DNA from: Steroidobacter denitrificans
Lineage (GTDB): Bacteria; Pseudomonadota; Gammaproteobacteria; Steroidobacterales; Steroidobacteraceae
Assembly: GCF_001579945.1 (NCBI RefSeq)
Contig: NZ_CP011971.1
Location: 434,001 to 498,000 of the forward strand
Length of the DNA stretch: 64,000 nt
Direction of reading: 5' to 3'
In this document: piece after piece, positions 8,465 through 16,587 of the stretch
How the letters are laid out: every line of letters starts with the position of its first letter
Position numbering within the stretch: the stretch's first letter is position 1
The notes under the pieces: model-generated
Database searches by the model: none
What the model was told of the DNA's origin: nothing
Seen by the model: the letters and a program-made list of their open reading frames with translations, nothing else
Position numbers and translations under genes: made by a program

Positions 8465-11236
8465 CTAGTTGCGCGCGGCCGCAGGGGGGGATCCATCGGT
8501 GACGCCGCGGCTGGTAGCCAGTATCAATTCCTGGAGCTTCTCGCGCTGGCCGCGATCCGTATAGAACCGCGTCATTCGTTCGCGGGCCACGGTACGCGCG
8601 TCGCGGTCGGCGTTTTCGTCGATCGCAAGAACGCTATAACTCTCGGTGAGATAGCGCTCTGCCTCGATGATACGTCCTTGCCGATATAATACTTCACCCA
8701 GGCCGTTGGCCGCACGCGCCGAGCGCCATGCGGGTGCTTCGGTGCGTTTCCATCGATTCATGGACGCCGTGAACATGGCTTCCGCATCGGTCAGACGATG
8801 GGTCATGAGCAGGACTTCGCCCAGCAGGTGTTCTGCGGAGGCTACGTACTGATGGTCCGGCGGAAGCAGCTTCGAGAAGGTGTCGAGTGCTGCTCGTAAT
8901 TGCGTTTCCGCCTGCGTGTAGTCGCCGAGCTGAGTCAGCAGTGCGGCAAGGGCGGTGCGATAATAGGCGGTGTCCGTGTGCTCTGTGCCCATTGCCGCGA
9001 TACTCGAGTCGAGTGCTGCATGGGCGTATTTTTCGGCCTCTTCGATCCGTCCCTGCGCGCGGAGGATACGGGACAAGGAGTCACGTACGTCCGCCACAGG
9101 GCGGCTGTTCTCTCCGAACAGCGTGATCTGGTCTTTAAGGGAATCAACAAACAGAGCTGAGGCATCGTTGATGCGCCCTTGCAGATACAGCACTTCACCT
9201 AGGCGGGCTTTGGCCAATACCCGATCCGGATGCAAGGGTGCGACCGTCACACTAAAAATCGCGACGGCATCGCGTGCGGCCCGTTCGGCGGATTGCAGAT
9301 CCTCGCTCCATTGATAGAGACGTGACAATTCCAGCAGCACCACAGCCACTTCCATGTCGCGCGGCCCAAGGACTTCGCGATACAGATCGAGGCTTTCCTC
9401 GAAGTACCGGCGTGCCGCCGGGAGGTTGCTTGCGTCAAGTTCGAGACGGCCACGATTGACCAGGAGCTTGGCATAGCTCGGTGTGCGCTCCAATCCTTCG
9501 GAACGCGCTTGCTGCAGCGCGTCGCGAAGTATCTTGTCCGAGCCTTCCACATCCCCGACCTGGCGCAAGGCGACGGCGAGTTCGGCCATGGCAGCGATGA
9601 TCGCCGAGCCGTCGTTATCGGTCATCTGCTTGCGGATATGCACTGCGTCTTCGAGAAAGCTGATTGCCTTGTCGGTGTCGCCGCGCCGGCGATACGCGCG
9701 CCCGATCGATTCCAGCAGCCTGGCACGCACTTCCGGATGCTGGCCGAGGTCCTCCCGGACCTGCTGTCCTGAGCGTTCGAGCAGCTCACGAGCGGTGATC
9801 TCGCGTCCTTCGTGCGTGAACGGATCGGCAGCAGAGAACACGGTCAACATAAAGTCCGAAACTTTTTCTGCTCGTTCGCTTTCGAGTTCCGCCCGGTCCC
9901 GTTCAGCGGCGATACGCCGAGTCTGGACCGACATTGCCACCGCGAAGCTGATGATCAGCGCCACAAAGAGGGTGCCGGCAGCAACACCGTAGGTGTGCCT
10001 GCGTACAAAACGCTGTGAGTAGTACAGCCAGTTGCCTTGGCGCGCGGACACCGGTTCGCGCAAGAGATAGCGTCGTACGTCAGCGGCAAGCTGCTCGACC
10101 GAGCTGTAGCGATGCTGAGGCTCCTTGCGCAAGGCGCGCAGAGCGATGGCATCGAGATCGCCTTGCAGCCGCTTCTGCAGCTTCTCAGGTGTCGTACCGC
10201 GTGCTGCCGCAATTGCGCGGATGTCCACCGGTTTGTCGCCCGCTGGATGATCGATGGCGCGCCCTATCATGGCGCTGGGGCGCGTCGGATCGGCGATGCA
10301 GATCGTGCGCTCCAGTTCGAGTTGACTGGCAGACGCCGGAACGATGTAGGGCCGCAATCCGGTCAGCAACTCGTACAGCACCACACCAAGGGCATAGACA
10401 TCGCTGGCCGTCGTCACGTTGCGGCCCAGTATCTGTTCGGGACTGGCGTATTCCGGCGTCAGCAGCCGGTCGTTCATGCGTGTCAGTGCAAGCACTGTCG
10501 GTGCGTCACCGGCATCCAGAAGCTTGGCGATACCGAAATCCAGCAGCTTGGGTGAACCTTCGGGAGTCACCAGTATATTCGCGGGCTTCAAGTCACGATG
10601 GACGATCAGATTTTGATGGGCATACTGGACGGCGCCGCAGATTTCCAGAAACAGCTTCAGACGCCCACGCAGATCCTGCTGCCGGGTGTCGCAATAGCGA
10701 TCGACCGGCTCCCCATGGACATATTCCATGACCAGGTAGGGTTGGCCCTCCGGCGTTTCGCCGGCGTCGAGCAGTCTGGAGATATTGGCATGATTGAGGC
10801 TGGCCAGGATCTGGCGTTCAGCTCTGAAACGCATGCCTAAATCGCCTATGGTGGCGCTGTCGACGATTTTGACCGCTACTTGCGCAGAGTATTGACGATC
10901 GGCGCGTTCTCCTAGATAGACGGTGCCCGTACCACCCTGACCCAGTACGGAAACGAGCTTGTAATTGCCTATGATCCGCCCGATGTACGCTTTGCGTCGA
11001 TCGCGCGCGGTGGCATCGATTGCGGCACCGAGCGCATTCGTCAGGGGACCGGTTGACTTGCCGGAATCACATTCGAGCAGTTCCAGGAGTTCCCGGCGAA
11101 GTGCGGCATCCTCGGCGGTTTCTCGAGTGATGAAGGCAGCGCGTTGTACCGGTGGCAGTTCGATAGCCTGTGAAAACAGTTCCTCAAGGCGAGCCCAACG
11201 CTTGTCGGCGAGCCTCGCTGATGGATCGGTATTCAT
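8465..11236 (-). CDS. Membrane-bound Ser/Thr protein kinase with TPR sensor region
   Basis: 923 residues. A helical N-terminal 85 residues precedes a complete Hanks-type kinase domain (about 91-395). It has a Gly-rich loop GQGGTGTVY, the lysine in VAVKIV, catalytic loop HRDLKPAN (213-220), DFG (233-235) and the TPEYASPEQ activation segment. A single membrane helix lies near 418-440. The rest (about 500-890) is a chain of TPR-type helical repeats with linear blocks such as RAYRRRGDTDKAISFLEDA, predicted to be periplasmic. All catalytic residues are present, so the kinase should be active. The start lies 4 bases after the stop of the sigma-factor gene, indicating one transcript and a functional kinase-sigma pair. 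Confidence 0.93.
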   Translation of the reverse strand: MNTDPSARLADKRWARLEELFSQAIELPPVQRAAFITRETAEDAALRRELLELLECDSGKSTGPLTNALGAAIDATARDRRKAYIGRIIGNYKLVSVLGQGGTGTVYLGERADRQYSAQVAVKIVDSATIGDLGMRFRAERQILASLNHANISRLLDAGETPEGQPYLVMEYVHGEPVDRYCDTRQQDLRGRLKLFLEICGAVQYAHQNLIVHRDLKPANILVTPEGSPKLLDFGIAKLLDAGDAPTVLALTRMNDRLLTPEYASPEQILGRNVTTASDVYALGVVLYELLTGLRPYIVPASASQLELERTICIADPTRPSAMIGRAIDHPAGDKPVDIRAIAAARGTTPEKLQKRLQGDLDAIALRALRKEPQHRYSSVEQLAADVRRYLLREPVSARQGNWLYYSQRFVRRHTYGVAAGTLFVALIISFAVAMSVQTRRIAAERDRAELESERAEKVSDFMLTVFSAADPFTHEGREITARELLERSGQQVREDLGQHPEVRARLLESIGRAYRRRGDTDKAISFLEDAVHIRKQMTDNDGSAIIAAMAELAVALRQVGDVEGSDKILRDALQQARSEGLERTPSYAKLLVNRGRLELDASNLPAARRYFEESLDLYREVLGPRDMEVAVVLLELSRLYQWSEDLQSAERAARDAVAIFSVTVAPLHPDRVLAKARLGEVLYLQGRINDASALFVDSLKDQITLFGENSRPVADVRDSLSRILRAQGRIEEAEKYAHAALDSSIAAMGTEHTDTAYYRTALAALLTQLGDYTQAETQLRAALDTFSKLLPPDHQYVASAEHLLGEVLLMTHRLTDAEAMFTASMNRWKRTEAPAWRSARAANGLGEVLYRQGRIIEAERYLTESYSVLAIDENADRDARTVARERMTRFYTDRGQREKLQELILATSRGVTDGSPPAAARN

Positions 11237-11240
11237 GGAT

Positions 11241-11855
11241 TCAAGCTTCGGATTCGCGGCGAGGCGGACGCATCTCTCGCAGCATCCAGGCTTTTGCCAG
11301 GCGGATCTCCCGATCGACGGTGGCTTCGGACACCTTCAGGGTTTCCGATAGCTCCTGGTAGGTGAGGCCGCCGAAGTAATGCAGCTCCATCATTTTGGCC
11401 AGGCGCTCACTCTGTTCGGATAGCCGGATCAGCGCTTCGTCGATCTCCAGGATGTCGATGTTACCTGCGGTTGCGGGGGCAATATCGAATTCGAACTCGT
11501 CCAGCGAGTCTGTCGTAGCGCCCCCGCGTTTGTCGCGACAGCGCATCTTGGCATGATCGACCAGTATGCGCCGCATCTGGCGGGCAGCCACGGCGAAGAA
11601 ATGGGCTCGATCCTGCCAGGGCACGTCCATTTCCACCAGCTTGACGAAGGCTTCGTGAACCACTGCGGTGGCTTGAAGAGTATGGTTTGGGCGCTCTCGT
11701 CGCATATAACGGCGTGCCCGATTGCGCAACTCTTCATATATGAGCGGCGTCAGCCGTTCCAGAGCCCGACTGTCGCCTGCTTGCCAGGCGGATAGCAGCC
11801 GGGTGACGGCCTGAGGATCCGGCGGTGCGATGGCAGCTGCAATCGTGTTGCTCAG
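11241..11855 (-). CDS. ECF-type RNA polymerase sigma factor (start codon unusual)
   Basis: Region 2 (TLQATAVVHEAFVKLV, FFAVAARQMRRILVDHAK) and region 4 (ERLAKMMELHYFGGLTYQELSETLKVSEATVDREI) of the ECF subfamily that is usually paired with Ser/Thr kinases (ECF43-like). The frame contains clear region 2.1 sequence (RLLSAWQAGDSRALERL, LIYEELRNRARRYMRRE) upstream of the TTG at 11729. Yet there is no ATG, GTG or TTG between that TTG and the in-frame stop at 11886-11888. CTG at 11853-11855, six bases after GGAG, is my best guess; ATT at 11841-11843 and ATC at 11829-11831 are alternatives. Mature length is then about 200 residues, normal for the family. The stop is 4 bases before the kinase start. 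Confidence 0.85.
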   Translation of the reverse strand: MSNTIAAAIAPPDPQAVTRLLSAWQAGDSRALERLTPLIYEELRNRARRYMRRERPNHTLQATAVVHEAFVKLVEMDVPWQDRAHFFAVAARQMRRILVDHAKMRCRDKRGGATTDSLDEFEFDIAPATAGNIDILEIDEALIRLSEQSERLAKMMELHYFGGLTYQELSETLKVSEATVDREIRLAKAWMLREMRPPRRESEA

Positions 11856-12166
11856 AAAGATCTCCGCTTCTGGCCCCGTGTATCTCTAACTATCGGATAT
11901 ATCCACGGTTTTGTCATCCAGGGCACCGAAGATCGTGGATTGAAGTCACTTCGGGCCAGCAGCTGCTGCAGCGCAAACTTTGGCGGCTCGACTCAGGTAT
12001 ATCCAGGTAGGGATTTCCCTTAGTTTCTTCTAAGGCATTCGCCGATCCCTCCGATTTTTCCATAAGCGCAGCAGTAGTGTGATGGCAATCACATTTACAT
12101 GTCGCTTACCCCAGTGAATCAGTTTGTCGATGAACGCTTCCATCACTTTTCGGGAGGGATATTGTC
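11856..12166. promoter_or_regulatory. Divergent control region between sigma-kinase genes and repeat-protein gene
   Basis: 311 bases without a gene, lower in GC than its surroundings. It must carry the promoter of the sigma-kinase unit on the minus strand and that of the repeat protein on the plus strand. A consensus CRP-type site lies at 12078-12093 and the ribosome-binding site GGGAGGG sits just before 12167. No other clear element was found. Confidence 0.6.
12078..12093. promoter_or_regulatory. CRP/Clp-type operator
   Basis: TGTGATGGCAATCACA fits the CRP consensus TGTGA-N6-TCACA in both half-sites with the exact 6-base spacer. It is centred about 80 bases upstream of the repeat-protein start, a position compatible with class I or II activation. 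In Xanthomonadales the CRP homologue Clp uses the same consensus. Which CRP-family protein binds is inference. Confidence 0.7.
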
Positions 12167-12571
12167 ATGCGCAAGATTCTTGCAGCTTCCTTGACGATCG
12201 CTGGCGTTATGTTCATGGGTCAGGCATTGGCCGACGGCAGCGGCGGCGGCAAGCGGCCGGTCCTGCAGCTGGCCGACGGCAGCGGCGGCGGCAAGCGGCC
12301 GGTCCTGCAGTTGGCCGACGGCAGCGGCGGTGGCAAGCGGCCGGTCCTGCAGTTGGCCGACGGCAGCGGCGGTGGCAAGCGGCCGGTCCTGCAGTTGGCC
12401 GACGGCAGCGGCGGTGGCAAGCGGCCGGTCCTGCAGTTGGCCGACGGCAGCGGCGGTGGCAAGCGGCCGGTCCTGCAGTTGGCCGACGGCAGCGGCGGTG
12501 GCAAGCGGCCGGTCCTGCAGCTGGCCGACGGTAGCGGCGGCGGCAAGCGCCCGGTGGCGCAGGTCGTCTGA
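12167..12571 (+). CDS. Secreted protein of eight 14-residue tandem repeats
   Basis: 134 residues. A 22-residue signal peptide (MRKILAASLTIAGVMFMGQA, cut after ALA) is followed by eight head-to-tail copies of the unit ADGSGGGKRPVLQL; the last copy ends VAQVV. Every repeat recreates an LQLA|DGS junction that resembles the signal-peptidase junction, and contains one Lys-Arg pair. The start is supported by GGGAGGG a few bases upstream. No family recognised; candidates are a multi-copy peptide precursor, a cell-envelope-binding repeat protein, or a glycine-rich adhesive. It is followed 27 bases later by another small secreted gene, and preceded by a consensus CRP-type site. It diverges from the ECF sigma-kinase pair. 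Confidence 0.85.
   Translation: MRKILAASLTIAGVMFMGQALADGSGGGKRPVLQLADGSGGGKRPVLQLADGSGGGKRPVLQLADGSGGGKRPVLQLADGSGGGKRPVLQLADGSGGGKRPVLQLADGSGGGKRPVLQLADGSGGGKRPVAQVV
12230..12565 (+). repeat. 42-bp tandem repeat array, 8 units, coding
   Basis: Eight contiguous 42-bp units, each encoding 14 residues. Units 3-7 are virtually identical at the nucleotide level, including synonymous positions (GGTGGC in place of GGCGGC, CAGTTG in place of CAGCTG). Units 1 and 8 carry the most differences. This points to recent expansion of the central units by unequal exchange or slippage. Because 42 is divisible by three, long spurious frames appear on both strands over the array. Confidence 0.97.
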
Positions 12572-12598
12572 GCTCTCTGGATCGAGGAGTAGGTGCTC

Positions 12599-12805
12599 AT
12601 GAAAAAACGCATTGTATTGGGTGCGGGACTGGTGCTCACGCTTGGTACCGCCGTCGCCAGCATGTATGGGCGCGGCGAGACCGACTCAGTGCTGAATCTT
12701 GAAATGCAGACCGATGCGTCATCGGAGGTCTCAGCGGCCACCCTAGCCCTGTGGAAGGCCACGGCAGCATCAAGGGACTACACGGCGCCGAAGCTGCCTA
12801 TCTAG
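12599..12805 (+). CDS. Small secreted protein of unknown function
   Basis: 68 residues: MKKR n-region, hydrophobic core (IVLGAGLVLTLGTAVAS) and a mature part of about 45 residues without Cys, with a helical, mildly acidic middle (SEVSAATLALWKATAASRDY). GAGGAG at 12584-12589 lies 9 bases before the ATG; a GTG at 12593 is in frame but too close to it. It is only 27 bases after the repeat-protein stop, so the two are probably co-transcribed. No family recognised; a partner, chaperone or second exported peptide of the same system is possible. Confidence 0.65.
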   Translation: MKKRIVLGAGLVLTLGTAVASMYGRGETDSVLNLEMQTDASSEVSAATLALWKATAASRDYTAPKLPI

Positions 12806-13236
12806 CGCCCGGGATGTGCATGATCGGCTCGGACCGGCTGCCGATTCCGGCATCCGGTCCGAGTCCGTTTGTTGCGTCATTTCCATGGTCCGGGACCGGA
12901 GTAGGTAGTAGATGCTGACGAATTGCGTTTCGTCAACGAAGTGCGGCGTCGTGTGTCTCGCTGCATGGAGCAAATCCTCATCGATGATCCGGCGCGGCCT
13001 TCGGATGAGGGAACTCTGCGATTGCTGCTGGTGCCGCGTTTCGGAGAGGCCATCGAGGTGCTGGTGCACGCAGTCCATATGAGAACTTGTGAGAACTATT
13101 GAGGCACTCGTCCGAGTTGCTTGGTCGATCCGCGCCGTACCTGCTGTCATAGCGGCTTCAGACCGCCACGGCGTGCTCTGGGCGCGCTCTGATAGACTCC
13201 TTCATTTCGCGCCATTCTTTTTTTTGCGACCTGTTC
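12806..13236. other. Intergenic region with possible short ORF
   Basis: 431 bases between the secreted-peptide genes and ppc. A frame read from the GTG at 12941 to TGA at 13100-13102 gives about 53 residues with protein-like composition (LRLLLVPRFGEAIEVLVHAVH). It has no good ribosome-binding site or recognisable homologue, and the same frame is open back to 12905 without an ATG. It may be a degraded gene. A T-rich run (about 13217-13226) precedes ppc. Confidence 0.3.
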
Positions 13237-15969
13237 ATGTCACGCGCCGATATTATTTTTCCTCCCAAGGATGCCGAGTTGCGCGAGGACGTCCATATCC
13301 TCGGGATGCTCGTCGGAGAGATGATTCAGGAGCAGGGCGGAGAGGCCTTGTTCCAGGCGGTGGAGCAGGATCGCCAGGCGGCGATCGCGCGCCGGGACGG
13401 GGATGCGGAGGGGGCGCTGGAACTCAGCGTACGTACTCGCGATGTGCCGACGACCGAGGCTGGAGAACTGGTGCGCGCATTCTCCACTTGGTTCGAAATG
13501 GTCAATATGGCCGAGAAGGTGCACCGCATTCGCCGCCGCCGGCAGTATCTGAACGAGGGAATCGTTCAGCCCGGCGGTATCCAGGCAGCGATCATGCGAC
13601 TCAAAGAATCGGGGCTCGATCTGGCCGGATTACGCCAGTTGTTACTGGAGCTGTGGATCGAACCGGTGTTCGCCGCGCATCCGACCGAGTCCACCCGGCG
13701 CACGATCCTGCGCAAGCAGCAGCGGATCGCGCTATTGCTGTTGAGGCGTCTGGGGCTGTCGCACACTGCGGCGCTGGGCGAGACCCGAAGATTGCTGGAG
13801 CGCATACGCGCTGAAATCACCTCCGGCTGGCAGACCGCGGACAACTCCCGCGAGCGGCTTACGGTTGCCGATGAGCGCGAGCACGTGCTGTTTTTCATTG
13901 CCGAGGTGCTTTACGAGATCGTGCCGGCCTTCTACGAGGAGCTCGAGGCGGCGATCAAGGAGGCCTATGGGGAGCAGAGCGGCGATTTTGAGGTGCCGGA
14001 GATACTGCGGTTCGGGTCATGGGTCGGCGGTGACATGGACGGCAATCCCAATGTCAACGCCAAGACGATACGAGAGACGATCGCACGGCATCAGCAGATC
14101 ATCGTCAATCGATACTTCCTGGAATGTCAAAGCCTGGCCGAAGCGTTGTCGCAAAGCGAAACACGCATCGGCATTTCCGACGCCTTGCGGGCGCGGATCG
14201 ATCATTATCGGGTGTTGTTGCCGGGTACCGCGAATCTGGCCCCTGCGCGCCGCGATCGCATGCCTTATCGCCTGTTCCTGGCCCAGGTGCTGGAGCGGCT
14301 GCGCGCAACCTACGACGGCCGAGCGAACCATTACGAATCGGCTGCGGATTTCCTGGCAGACCTGGCGCTGATCGCACAGAGCCTGGAAGCCAACAAGGGT
14401 CTGCATGCAGGATTGTTCCAGGTGCGCCGCCTGATCCGCCGGGTGCGCACCTTCGGTTTTCATCTTGCTACGCTCGATATTCGTCAGAGCGCTCATGTGC
14501 ATCGTGGCGTCATCGAGCATGGTTTGGCCGATCCGCAATGGTCGGCATATACCTGCGAGCAGCGCACCCGGCAACTGTGCGAGGCGCTGGAGCGTGATGT
14601 CGGCCCGAGCCGAACGCTGGATCCCCGCGGCAGGCGAAGCGTGTGGGTACTGGAGACGGTGGCGCACATCCTGCATCGCTATGGTGCCGATGCGATCGGT
14701 CCGTACGTGGTCAGTCATGCACGTGATGTTGACGATATTCTGTCGGTACTGTTGCTGGCGCGCTGGGCCGATACGGCTGACCGGCATTCGGGCGATCTGC
14801 CGGTGGATATCGCACCCATGTTCGAGTCCGGCGCAGCTCTGGAAGCCTGTGGGGAGATCATGGGCAGACTTTTCAGGGAGCCGGTCTATCGGCGGCATCT
14901 GCTGGGCCGGGGCAATCGACAGTATGTGATGATCGGCTATTCGGCGAGCAACAAGGAAAGTGGGATCATCATGTCGCGCTGGCGCCTGCGCCAGGCCCAG
15001 GAAGCCCTGTTCGCAGCTGCCGATGGCGCGGGCATCGACTTGACGTTGTTCCATGACCAGGGCGACGCCATCGACCGTGGCGGCGGACGCACGGAAATAC
15101 TGGTGCGCGGCGGTCCCGATGGCGCCAGGCGTGGGCGATTGCGCATCACCGAGCAGGGCGAGCTGATCAATGAAAAGTACGGTCTGCATCCCATTGCGCT
15201 GCGAGTGTTCGAACAAGCCTTCAATGCTCTGTCACTGTCCCGGGGCGGCATCATGCCGCCGGAACGAGTCGATCCGCGCTGGCGCGAGGCAATGGATGCG
15301 CTGGGAACGCTAAGCGCCCAGGCATATCGCTCGCTCATCTATGATTCGGCGGGCTTCCCCGAGTTCTTTCGCCAGCTGACACCCATCGATGTCATCGAAC
15401 ATATGCAGATCGGTTCGCGCACGGGCTGGCGCCCCAGGGTACCGGGTCAGCCGGCCGGGATCGCTGAACTGCGCTCGAGCGCCTGGTGGCACGCATGGTC
15501 GCAATGTCGCTACATGCTTCCGGCCTGGTTCGGTGCGGGCAGCGCTTTGGCTCAGGTCATGCAGGCGCAGGGACTGTCAGTGCTGCGTGAGATGTACGAG
15601 CAGTGGTTCTTTTTCACGAATCTCATCGACGATATCGAGCGTTCTCTGGCGCGGGCGGATCTGGAGATTGCAGCGGTTTACGAGGGATTGGTCGATATCG
15701 AGTTGCGGCGCTTCACTGCCGTGCTGCGTGCCGAGTATGAGAAATCCCGGGAGCAGGTACTGCGGTTGCGCGGCACCGCCCGGCTCCTGGACGGGGAGCC
15801 GACCGTGCAGCGGTCGATCATGCTGCGCAATCCGTATATCGACCCCATGCATCTGGTGCAGGTGGATTTGCTGCGCCGCTGGCGTGCCGGCGAGCGGAAG
15901 GATCATGAGCTGCGAGGGGTGCTGCTGGCCACGGTAAGCGGCATCAGCCAGGGTCTACAGGGTGCCTGA
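13237..15969 (+). CDS. ppc: Phosphoenolpyruvate carboxylase, divergent catalytic motifs
   Basis: 910 residues, full length for the family that makes oxaloacetate from PEP and bicarbonate. Conserved: AAHPTE (catalytic His), GGDMDGNPNV, LDIRQ, PMFE, GSR near the C-terminus and the NPYIDP block. Substituted relative to E. coli: the GYSDSNKD metal-ligand segment reads GYSASNKE (Ala570 where Asp543 is expected). The mobile loop FHGRGGSIGRGG reads FHDQGDAIDRGG, so the Arg581 equivalent is Gln608; His606 and Arg614 remain. It may be a catalytically altered subfamily. It stands alone with no clear operon partners; the start ATG at 13237 has no strong ribosome-binding site. Confidence 0.9.
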   Translation: MSRADIIFPPKDAELREDVHILGMLVGEMIQEQGGEALFQAVEQDRQAAIARRDGDAEGALELSVRTRDVPTTEAGELVRAFSTWFEMVNMAEKVHRIRRRRQYLNEGIVQPGGIQAAIMRLKESGLDLAGLRQLLLELWIEPVFAAHPTESTRRTILRKQQRIALLLLRRLGLSHTAALGETRRLLERIRAEITSGWQTADNSRERLTVADEREHVLFFIAEVLYEIVPAFYEELEAAIKEAYGEQSGDFEVPEILRFGSWVGGDMDGNPNVNAKTIRETIARHQQIIVNRYFLECQSLAEALSQSETRIGISDALRARIDHYRVLLPGTANLAPARRDRMPYRLFLAQVLERLRATYDGRANHYESAADFLADLALIAQSLEANKGLHAGLFQVRRLIRRVRTFGFHLATLDIRQSAHVHRGVIEHGLADPQWSAYTCEQRTRQLCEALERDVGPSRTLDPRGRRSVWVLETVAHILHRYGADAIGPYVVSHARDVDDILSVLLLARWADTADRHSGDLPVDIAPMFESGAALEACGEIMGRLFREPVYRRHLLGRGNRQYVMIGYSASNKESGIIMSRWRLRQAQEALFAAADGAGIDLTLFHDQGDAIDRGGGRTEILVRGGPDGARRGRLRITEQGELINEKYGLHPIALRVFEQAFNALSLSRGGIMPPERVDPRWREAMDALGTLSAQAYRSLIYDSAGFPEFFRQLTPIDVIEHMQIGSRTGWRPRVPGQPAGIAELRSSAWWHAWSQCRYMLPAWFGAGSALAQVMQAQGLSVLREMYEQWFFFTNLIDDIERSLARADLEIAAVYEGLVDIELRRFTAVLRAEYEKSREQVLRLRGTARLLDGEPTVQRSIMLRNPYIDPMHLVQVDLLRRWRAGERKDHELRGVLLATVSGISQGLQGA

Positions 15970-16028
15970 TTGCCGAGCGGTACGCCTCGGTATCTTCAAC
16001 CATGAAGGCGCCATTCAGCCTAGATTGG

Positions 16029-16247
16029 TCAGCCGAGATTGGCGTTGTGCAGATGGGACATCAGCCAGTTGGCGATCAGTTCTGGAGCATTGCCGCGCAG
16101 CGTCTCGCACAGCTGGGGTTGATCTCTCAGCAAGCGAAAGGCGAACGCCACCGCATCGGTCGCATGGCTGCGGCGCGATTCGGGTAATTGAAACCATTCT
16201 TCGAGCACCCGTGCCCGGGCGTCCTGGTTGAGTATTGCCCTCTCCAC
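16029..16247 (-). CDS. Small hypothetical protein
   Basis: 72 residues from a GTG start, soluble, helical, with protein-like composition (VLEEWFQLPESRRSHATDAVAFAF, then NAPELIANWLMSHL). No family recognised and no membrane segment. It converges on ppc with 59 bases between stops. The GTG start is the only reasonable one; the ribosome-binding site is weak. Read on the other strand this region has no convincing frame. Confidence 0.5.
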   Translation of the reverse strand: MERAILNQDARARVLEEWFQLPESRRSHATDAVAFAFRLLRDQPQLCETLRGNAPELIANWLMSHLHNANLG

Positions 16248-16587
16248 TGGGCGCGGAACATAGCAGTCTCCAATTCGATATGCACAGTTTTTTTACGGTA
16301 TTTTCATGCGTTATAGCAAGCGTTGCACAACATTGTGGAAACGGTCTCAGAAATAGGCAGTCTTGCTTGTAAAGGACGCCCGCCGGGTATGCCGTAGCAA
16401 ACGGCGGCGCTGATGCCGGAAAGTAAGAGCCAAGAGCATGAAAATCCGCGTAAATCCGGCTGCGGATTTTCCCGGATCGAGACCGACGGGGGTTGTTCCG
16501 GCGGCCGGTGTTGCAGACCATCCTATTCATCGGCGGCAAATTACGGCAAAATACGTTGATTCGCCGGCCACTCCCTGGTCGGATCGG
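16248..16587. promoter_or_regulatory. Control region upstream of MarR-family gene
   Basis: 340 bases. They include an AT-rich stretch near 16280-16310 (TTTTTTTACGGTATTTTCATG) that could serve the minus-strand small gene, and the inverted repeat at 16441-16470. An open frame runs through from ATG 16438 into the MarR gene, but its translation is not protein-like before about 16588. Confidence 0.4.
16441..16470. promoter_or_regulatory. Perfect 9-bp inverted repeat, possible MarR operator
   Basis: AAAATCCGC (16441-16449) and GCGGATTTT (16462-16470) form a perfect inverted repeat with a 12-base spacer, about 120 bases before the MarR-family start. The centre-to-centre distance of two helical turns suits a dimeric winged-helix repressor. 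It could also be a terminator-like hairpin ending in TTTT. Confidence 0.45.

Noticed and set aside
12230-12565. CRISPR-like array
   Set aside because: Units are contiguous without unique spacers and are translated; no cas genes are nearby.
12124-12762. Long frames on both strands across the 42-bp repeats
   Set aside because: The unit length is divisible by three, so several frames stay open. Only the frame from 12167 has a signal peptide and a ribosome-binding site.
14017-15216. 399-residue minus-strand frame
   Set aside because: Antisense to ppc; no recognisable domain.
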